A stretch of DNA of 16,286 nt from Conidiobolus incongruus B7586 (taxonomy: Eukaryota > Entomophthoromycota > Entomophthoromycetes > Entomophthorales > Conidiobolaceae), in NCBI GenBank assembly GCA_000697335.1, contig JNEM01012677.1:1-16286 (forward strand), written 5' to 3'. A model generated the notes under the pieces. The model was not told the origin of the DNA. It made no database searches and saw only the letters and a list, made by a program, of their open reading frames with translations. The translations under genes and the position numbers were made by a program. Below are positions 10,595 through 16,286 of the stretch, piece after piece (the stretch's first letter is position 1; each line of letters starts with the position of its first letter).

Positions 10595-12156
10595 GGTATA
10601 AGCAAAAGAGCAATGAAAAATATTCGGAATAATATATACCACCTCAGTTAATATACAAAATCTAATATTGTGTGCAAACGTTGAATTTGGTAAATATTAT
10701 TCCCTAATTACATTCAATATTGTTATATATTATATTGAATATTTGATCAAAATATTTTAGGAATAATATTAGAGTGGAGATATATAGAGATCGAGCATAT
10801 TTTTCCGAATTAGCAGCCCAAACTAGCTTTGAAATTATGTAATATTCATATAAAGTGAATTTTAGGCTGAATGGGAAAAAGTATATTAAATAAAATTTTA
10901 AATATATCTTCACATTTTGATCTAGAATATAATTGGCTCTCTAGCATTGTAGCTCATATTTGTATAAATATTATAGTAAATACTAAATACTATACGCAAA
11001 TTCAAAAAAAAATAACATTGATAAAATGCAAAATTAAAAACATGTTAAATAATACTTACTAAAGGTATCTCAAAATTTTCTAAATTGAACCATATACCGT
11101 CAATTATTTTTTTGTGATCAAAGGATGGGAATAAAAATTTTAATTTGAACAGCCTTTACCTTTCCATAAATCAATTTATCAAATACAATAAATTGTAATT
11201 TTTAGTTTTAATTATAATCATATTATATGATTTGTATTTGATTTAATTTTGATCATTTTCATTATATAGGAAATAATAGAATATAAATTAAGAATTGTAT
11301 GGAATGCCATATATATTCAATATTCACAAAATTGACCATTTTATATAAATACAGCATTATTTACATAAACTGATGTTCTAAATGATAATTATCTGAATAT
11401 GCAAAAAAATTAATCATATAAAATTAATAACATAATAAGCATATTTCAAAATTTGAATTTTAATAAGTGTTTAGGATTGTGTGTTTATTTCAATTAAAAT
11501 GTATTTTAAATATGAACTAATGTGATATTTTTTATGATTATTCATTATAAATTTACTAAATCATAATACTAACCAGAGTATATACTCACTAACTTTGAAT
11601 AGTATGATTTTTGATTCAAGCATTATCAATATATTGATATTTGAATATTTGATTCATATGTAAAATATAATTATACTTTGAGAATGCTATATGCTTCATA
11701 TACTTTTAATTTAAATCATGTTTAAACTATTAATTCAATTTTTATTCTATAAAATTGATTAAAACTTTCTTGGAAATGGAATAAACATTTATTATTATTT
11801 ATACAAAATATAATATTTTTAAACCTATTCGAATTATCAATTTAATATAAATTAATTCATTTTCCGAGAGTGTAATAGTGATTTATTGAATTTGAATTAT
11901 AGTTGAAGAATACACGAAAGAATGCTTAGAAACCATAATATCATTTGACTATGGATTTATTAAGCAAATAGGCTATAAATATATGTGGATAAATCACATT
12001 TGGAATAAACCAATATCCTCAATTAAAATAAAACTAAGTCATTAATTCTAAAAAATAAGTTATAACATATTATTTAGGAATGAGGGTATGACATAAACAT
12101 TTTGATCAATATGTAGTGATTGTTAAATCTGATTAAATATCAGTTTATATTATAAT

Positions 12157-12173
12157 TATATATATATATATAT
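12157..12173. repeat. Short (TA)n run
   Basis: An alternating TA tract of 17 nt in the gene-free interval before the E2 gene. It is a simple microsatellite of no evident role. Confidence 0.7.
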
Positions 12174-12328
12174 TACTAAATAATAAGGATAGCTGACTAG
12201 ACACTAAAGTCACTTGATTTATCCTGTTTAATATATAATATCAATGATGATAACGATTTAATAATCAAAATAATAAAAGGTACACTGGTATATCCTTTAT
12301 ACAATATATTTATAAAAATTTAGTGAGT

Positions 12329-12346
12329 AACCCTTGGCTTAGGGTT
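12329..12346. repeat. Inverted AACCCT/AGGGTT pair
   Basis: AACCCT (12329-12334) and AGGGTT (12341-12346) form a 6-bp stem around a 6-nt loop, about 400 nt before the E2 start codon. Both arms match the telobox-like word seen before the NOM1/Sgd1 gene. It could be a paired site for a telobox-binding factor or a chance hairpin. Confidence 0.3.
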
Positions 12347-12532
12347 TAATATAAAACATGGTTAAGAAAGATGTTATATGGTATGTTATAATTCGAGAAT
12401 ATATTCTTTTACTAACAATGTATAGATTAGATTATCTGACCACCTTTGTATTAATTGTGTCCATCATATTACCCCTTTCTTTCGAATTATTTTGGATAAA
12501 AATATGTGAAATATATATGATTAACTAATCAC

Positions 12533-12548
12533 TGGACGATATTGGACG
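12533..12548. promoter_or_regulatory. Tandem TGGACG repeat, one helical turn apart
   Basis: TGGACG occurs at 12533-12538 and again at 12543-12548, a 10-bp step that puts both copies on the same face of the helix. The second copy also contains ATTGG (12541-12545), a reverse CCAAT box, and runs into GACGTC, a CRE-like palindrome. The pair lies about 200 nt before the E2 start codon in otherwise AT-only DNA, so a promoter role is plausible but unproven. Confidence 0.3.
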
Positions 12549-12695
12549 TCTTATTTTTCCATTCAACCATGATTAACAAGTTTTCAAGTATTTGGAAATG
12601 ATTAATCCACTAGTACGACTTCGAAATTAAAAAATTCATCAAAAAATCAAGACCAACATTTGGGTATTAAAGATCAAACAGAGCTTATATTTGGG

Positions 12696-12700
12696 CCAAT
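12696..12700 (+). promoter_or_regulatory. CCAAT word just before the E2 gene
   Basis: CCAAT in the context GGGCCAATTT lies 45 nt before the E2 start codon. At that distance it may fall in the 5' leader instead of the promoter, so a function is doubtful. Confidence 0.2.
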
Positions 12701-12744
12701 TTCTTTTTGCTAAAAAGAACAAAGATTTCATATTGTTTTTAAAT

Positions 12745-14592
12745 ATGCTACGTTATTCCAAAGTCCCCAACTGGACTCCAATTTTAAAATCTTCCAAGGT
12801 GTCTACCCGCACCATTTCCAACCTCAGCAGAAGTTTATTAACCACTCAAAGACAAGCTACACATTTGAGGTAATCTCTTAGTTTCAGATCACTTGATCAA
12901 TTCCAGCTATATAATCACTTTTAACTATATAAATTTTATTTCTAAACAATGGAGCCAAATATTAAATCTTACATCATTTCCTAGATCTCTCACCATCTCT
13001 CCTAAAACATGGTCTTCTCCCATCACCCGTGGCTATGGTAAATTAGGACGATTCATACTATCATATGAAATGTTAATATATTTTTATTTTCATTAAATAG
13101 CTGAAAAAGTTGTCGTTGTTCCCCAAATTGCTGATTCTATTAATGAAGGAACTTTAAAACAATGGACCAAGAGTAAATTAAAACTAATATATTGCAATTC
13201 TTATCCCAAATACCAAATTTTATTTTAGACGTTGGTGACTTTGTCAAACAAGATGAAGAAGTTGCTACCATTGAAACTGATAAAGTTGATATTCCTGTCA
13301 ATTCTCCTGCTTCTGGTTATATTATTGAGCAATTTGCCAACGAAGAAGATACTATTGCTGTTGGTCAGAATCTTTTCAAATTAGATTTACAAGATGCTCC
13401 TAAAGAAGGTGATCAAGGTAGTTATTTTTTTTCTGGTTATTATAATATCAATATAAATACTCAAATTATCAAGAATATTTACTCAAACTATTTAATAGCT
13501 TCCGCTCCCAAGGCTGAAGAACCTGCTAAACAAGAAACTCCTAAAGAAGCCCCCAAAGAAGAGAGCAACCCTGCCTCTACTCCTGTTCCTAAGGAATCTA
13601 AGTCTGCTGAACAACCCAAGAAGGAAACTGCTCAACCTCAAAGTATAAATCGATAATTTATATCTAATTTTATAAACTAAACTTTGCAATAGCTCACAAG
13701 CCCAATGCCTCAGTTACTGGTACTGAGCCTCCTAAGAAGGTTGAAACTAATCCTCAAGAAATCCTCTATGGACGTACTGAAACTAGAGTAAGTTATATAA
13801 TATTCATAGATTTCAAGTCAAATATGAATCTTGTTAATAGGTTAAAATGAACCGCATGCGTAGCAGGATTGCTGAACGTCTCAAGGAAGCCCAAAACACT
13901 GCTGCCTCTTTGACTACTTTCAACGAAGTTGATATGAGGTAAGTTTCTATTGGCTCATACCAATTCGACCAATTTAATAGTAATCATTATTTAGTGCCTT
14001 GATGGAACTTCGTAAAACTTATAAGGATAAGGTCCTTGAAAAGCATGGGGTCAAGTTAGGATTTATGTCTGCCTTTGTTAAGGCCTCTGCTATTGCCCTT
14101 CAAGAGATCCCCGCTATCAACGCTTCAGTAGAAGGACCCAATGGAGGTGACACTATTGTCTATAGAGATTACGTCGACATTAGTGTTGCTGTTGCCACTC
14201 CCAAAGGTTTAGTTACTCCCGTCCTTCGTAACGCTCATCAAATGTCCTTCGTTGATGTTGAAAGAAATATTGCTGCTCTCTCTAAGAAGGCTAGAGACAA
14301 CAAGATCACTATTGAAGATCTTACTGGTGGCACTTTCACTATTTCTAACGGTGGTGTTTTCGGATCATTAATGGGTACTCCCATTATTAACTTGCCTCAA
14401 TGCGCCATTTTGGGTATGCACGCTATCAAGGAACGCCCTGTCGTTGTCAACGGTAAAGTTGAAGTTCGTCCTATGATGTACTTGGCTTTAACCTACGATC
14501 ACCGTATCATTGATGGACGTGAAGCTGTTACTTTCTTGGTCCGTGTTAAGGAAATCTTAGAAGATCCTCGTCGCTTGTTATTAGATGTTTAA
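12745..14592 (+). CDS. DLST/KGD2: Dihydrolipoyllysine succinyltransferase, E2 of the 2-oxoglutarate dehydrogenase complex
   Basis: Exons are 12745-12869, 12985-13037, 13101-13172, 13229-13417, 13499-13642, 13693-13787, 13841-13938 and 13995-14592. They sum to 1374 nt, giving 457 aa, close to human DLST (453) and yeast Kgd2 (463). The N-terminus ([10 protein letters not shown] onward) is rich in R, K, S and T with almost no acidic residues, a mitochondrial targeting signal with a likely cut near RGY-A (57-60). The lipoyl domain spans about 62-137, with the lipoylated lysine K102 in ETDKVDIPV. An Ala/Pro/Lys/Glu linker (about 138-205) follows, with no E3-binding domain, as usual for eukaryotic 2-oxoglutarate E2. 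The catalytic domain (about 226-457) ends with [13 protein letters not shown], where H428 and D432 are the active-site pair. The enzyme transfers succinyl groups to CoA in the citric acid cycle inside mitochondria. Codons favour GCC, GTC, AAC and CGT far more than in the NOM1/Sgd1 gene, as expected for high expression. Intron 1 (115 nt) is the least certain boundary. Confidence 0.97.
12870..12984 (+). other. E2 intron 1, 115 nt, alternative acceptor possible
   Basis: The intron starts GTAATC after the targeting-signal exon and ends CCTAG, about twice the length of most other introns here. An earlier acceptor (TTCCAG, ending at 12906) is in the same phase, and 12907-12984 is open in the coding frame. 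Its use would leave a 37-nt intron and add 26 residues rich in I, N and F to the targeting signal. I prefer the long intron because 37 nt is below every other intron and the extra stretch is AT-rich like introns. Confidence 0.65.
13418..13498 (+). other. E2 intron 4: 81 nt, multiple of three, no in-frame stop
   Basis: The segment starts GTAGTT and ends TTTAATAG, splitting an Ala codon (phase 1) in the linker between lipoyl and catalytic domains. It can be read through in frame as 27 residues rich in Y, I and N. That is quite unlike the Ala/Pro/Lys/Glu linker on both sides and uses AT-only codons, so I call it an intron. Splicing joins APKEGDQ to ASAPKAEE. Confidence 0.85.
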
Positions 14593-14951
14593 AAATATTC
14601 ATTTTGAGCACGTTTTGTTCAATATCAAAGATTATCTAAATCAATTAATATTAATTTATACAATTCATTATCAGTAACTATATTACCCAGCTATTATTCA
14701 TTTCATTTCAGCATATATCAAGTTCATATATTATATTCACTACCTCAATACTTGCCAACAATTTCTCATCATATTCTTATAATAAGAAAATTAATTAATC
14801 ATGTTATAGTAAGTAGATAATTCAAAAAATTTTCAATGATTACAATATTCAATTAGCATCAATAATATTTTTATTTAATAATATATATAGTATGACGAAT
14901 CAATATTGATATGATATAGCAAACAGTTGATTGAGAATAATATATAATATC
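14593..14951. other. Convergent intergenic DNA between E2 and the Ecm15-like gene
   Basis: These 359 nt separate the stop codons of two convergent genes and must hold both 3' UTRs. No AATAAA word stands out directly after the E2 stop. I see no other feature. Confidence 0.6.
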
Positions 14952-15263
14952 TTAGTGATTTTTCATTTTCTCTTCAATAGATTTCATTTTTTGGTCAATG
15001 CTCGACTGCTTGTCAACTCTGGTACCAATAGTTAAACTTGTATGAACTCTGGGAACTCCTTTATTATGTAAAACACTGTGGCATTGCTTAATTACTTGAG
15101 TTACTTCTTCCCAGGTTCCTTCAATATTTGTACCACAGGAATGCAAATGATATGTGAGCCCTGAATCCTTCAGCACTTTCTGACATTCTGCAATGTACTC
15201 ACTAATAGAAGCATCTTGAGTTCCAATTGGGATGACGGTAAAATCTGCAACAACTCTCTCCAT
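14952..15263 (-). CDS. ECM15: Ecm15/MTH1187-type (UPF0045) thiamine-binding-like protein
   Basis: An intronless 103-residue protein with a clear ATG at 15261-15263, equal in length to yeast Ecm15 (104 aa, from memory). It carries the family blocks in order: VIPIGT (10-15) with the following DASISEY, HSCGTNIEGTW (41-51), RVHT (72-75) and IGTRVDK (79-85). The family folds as a small ferredoxin-like alpha/beta sandwich that assembles into tetramers, and related YkoF-type proteins bind thiamine or its pyrimidine part; the exact cell role of Ecm15 is not settled. No targeting signal or membrane segment is visible, so it is probably cytosolic. It is convergent with the E2 gene of a thiamine-diphosphate-dependent complex, which is suggestive but may be chance. 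A TATATA word lies about 15 nt before the ATG. Family assignment is secure, function less so. Confidence 0.93.
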   Translation of the reverse strand: MERVVADFTVIPIGTQDASISEYIAECQKVLKDSGLTYHLHSCGTNIEGTWEEVTQVIKQCHSVLHNKGVPRVHTSLTIGTRVDKQSSIDQKMKSIEEKMKNH

Positions 15264-15615
15264 GGTAAACTAACTATATATTTTGGATACGGATTAAATG
15301 GATCTAATTGATTGAAATTATATTTGAACTATATTTATTACTAAGCTATTTATGGGATTGATTACTTCAAACTGATTCAATAATGACTTAATATTGGTAT
15401 CACAATTATAAAGTATTGATAGTGATGACGATAATATTTAATAATTATTAAAACTATGATGGAATCAATTTAAGTTCTTTACTATTTATTATTACTATAT
15501 TGAAATTTACTTACACTATAATCAACATCCTTCAACTTTAAACATTCACAACTTTTCATTGGTTGGTTCAATTAACCTTAGGTTTCAACTACATGTTCTC
15601 AAGTTCTTCAACTTT

Positions 15616-15652
<37 letters not shown>

Positions 15653-16080
15653 TTATTGATGCTAAGTCAGTGTTTTGCTTTTGATTGTTTTTTGGATTTT
15701 CAATAGAACATTAAATTTCATAGATGGAATTTTAACCCTAGTTGTTATATTTCTGAACATATAAAAAAATATAATCAATTTAAAATATTCATCTGTTCAC
15801 AAAATATCAAAGTTAAGAATATTATGAATTTTTAATTAATTTAAATATTGTTTTTTCCTGTTTAAGTTTCAATAACAACCATTTAGTATAATTAGAATAA
15901 TCAAATTCTTGCTATAAACTAGATTTACATTAAATGCAATATTCTATATCAATTTGCTATTATTTATTAATAGTTCTATCTTTTATATTTTACAAATCAC
16001 TTGTTATAATTTAAATTTTTGCAAATACTTTTTAATTAAAAAATTAATGTATCACAAAAAAATCAGTGATAAAATACCAA
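15264..16080. other. Gene-free DNA upstream of the Ecm15-like gene
   Basis: No reading frame or RNA gene is seen. It should contain the promoter of the Ecm15-like gene. A reverse CCAAT box (ATTGG, 15558-15562) lies about 295 nt before the ATG, the 11-mer CTTCAACTTTA appears twice (15530-15540 and 15606-15616), an AT microsatellite sits at 15618-15649, and AACCCTA, the same telobox-like word as before the NOM1/Sgd1 gene, is at 15734-15740. Confidence 0.5.
15618..15649. repeat. (AT)16 microsatellite
   Basis: An uninterrupted AT dinucleotide tract of 32 nt, the longest simple repeat in the window. Such tracts vary in length between strains and can form cruciforms. It lies about 350 nt before the Ecm15-like start codon. 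Confidence 0.9.
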
Positions 16081-16286
16081 AGTTAATCAATATTATTTAG
16101 ATTATAATATTGTTATAATTTATAATATATAATTTACTATTAAAAATGATAAAAATAAATTGAATGTTTTAATTTTAATATATAATATAAAATCAATATT
16201 TTTATTTGTTATTAATAATCTTTTATTATATTTCTAATAAGCTTTAAATATTTAAAAAATAGTTCTTTTTATTTAAAACTAAAATT
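16080..16286. other. Start of a second extremely AT-rich block, cut by the window end
   Basis: G and C drop again to a few per 60 bases. The sequence resembles the block at 3960-6130 and shares alignable words with 4912-5058, such as TTTTAATATATAA, ATTTCTAATAA and TTAAAAAATA, in the same order. It may be another copy of the same old repeat. The block continues beyond the window. Confidence 0.45.

Larger units (their letters stand above)
8528..12744. other. 4.2-kb gene-free interval between divergent LRR and E2 genes
   Basis: The composition is about 80% AT throughout, and no frame has gene-like codon content. The two longest frames, at 10704-10913 (-) and 10871-11062 (+), overlap each other and are AT-driven. 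No tRNA or rRNA is seen. The left end should hold the promoter of the LRR gene (CCAAT cluster at 8698-8767) and the right end that of the E2 gene (repeated TGGACG at 12533-12548, CCAAT at 12696-12700). The middle holds a 14-bp hairpin (10548-10594) and a short (TA) run at 12157-12173. Confidence 0.6.

Noticed and set aside
10704-11062. Two overlapping opposite-strand open frames of 63-69 codons
   Set aside because: Their codons and residues (I, N, Y, K, F) simply mirror the AT composition, there is no recognisable domain, and they overlap each other.
11860-12020. Slightly GC-richer stretch examined as a possible second retroelement remnant
   Set aside because: No frame gave a convincing resemblance to any retroelement domain.
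12598-12630. Ten-codon upstream open frame before the E2 gene
   Set aside because: The transcript start is unknown, and one short upstream frame is expected by chance.
12691-12744. TTG-initiated extension of the E2 N-terminus
   Set aside because: It is not a normal start. The ATG at 12745 begins a good mitochondrial targeting sequence.
1-16286. CRISPR arrays, rRNA genes, bacterial operons or toxin systems
   Set aside because: No spaced direct repeats, rRNA-like conserved words or prokaryotic gene packing were seen. All genes are eukaryotic in form.

Overview
This window looks like nuclear DNA of a very AT-rich eukaryote, most probably an early-diverging fungus. Two of its four genes carry many tiny GT-AG introns (mostly 46-63 nt, usually ending in TAG). 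The intergenic DNA is about 80% AT, falling to only a few percent G+C in places. The fungal guess rests on intron style and on the small Ecm15-type protein; it is inference, and lineages such as Entomophthoromycotina or Glomeromycotina are only examples. Nothing suggests bacterial or organellar DNA.

Layout, left to right: (1) 550-3355, + strand, a nine-exon gene for the NOM1/Sgd1 nucleolar protein (MIF4G plus MA3 domains) used in 18S rRNA maturation. (2) 3356-6937, gene-free DNA with an extremely AT-rich block (about 3960-6130) and a small, badly decayed stretch (about 6230-6600) that weakly recalls an LTR-retroelement Gag. (3) 6938-8527, - strand, an intronless leucine-rich-repeat protein whose C-terminal cysteine module resembles animal LRRC58. 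(4) 8528-12744, a 4.2-kb gene-free interval between divergent genes, with a CCAAT-box cluster on the LRR side and two short repeated motifs on the other side. (5) 12745-14592, + strand, an eight-exon gene for the mitochondrial 2-oxoglutarate dehydrogenase E2 subunit (DLST/Kgd2). (6) 14952-15263, - strand, a 103-residue Ecm15/MTH1187-type (UPF0045) thiamine-binding-like protein, convergent with the E2 gene. (7) 15264-16286, gene-free DNA with an (AT)16 microsatellite, ending in a second extremely AT-rich block.

The genes are conserved housekeeping types and do not form an obvious pathway. The one suggestive pairing is E2 (partner of a thiamine-diphosphate enzyme) beside a thiamine-binding-like protein. 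The most useful details are gene-model ones: one intron in each spliced gene (2996-3049 and 13418-13498) is a multiple of three with no in-frame stop, so it reads as coding if taken at face value. I found no convincing new biological system; the strongest leads are the LRRC58-like protein, the two extreme-AT blocks and the stop-free introns.
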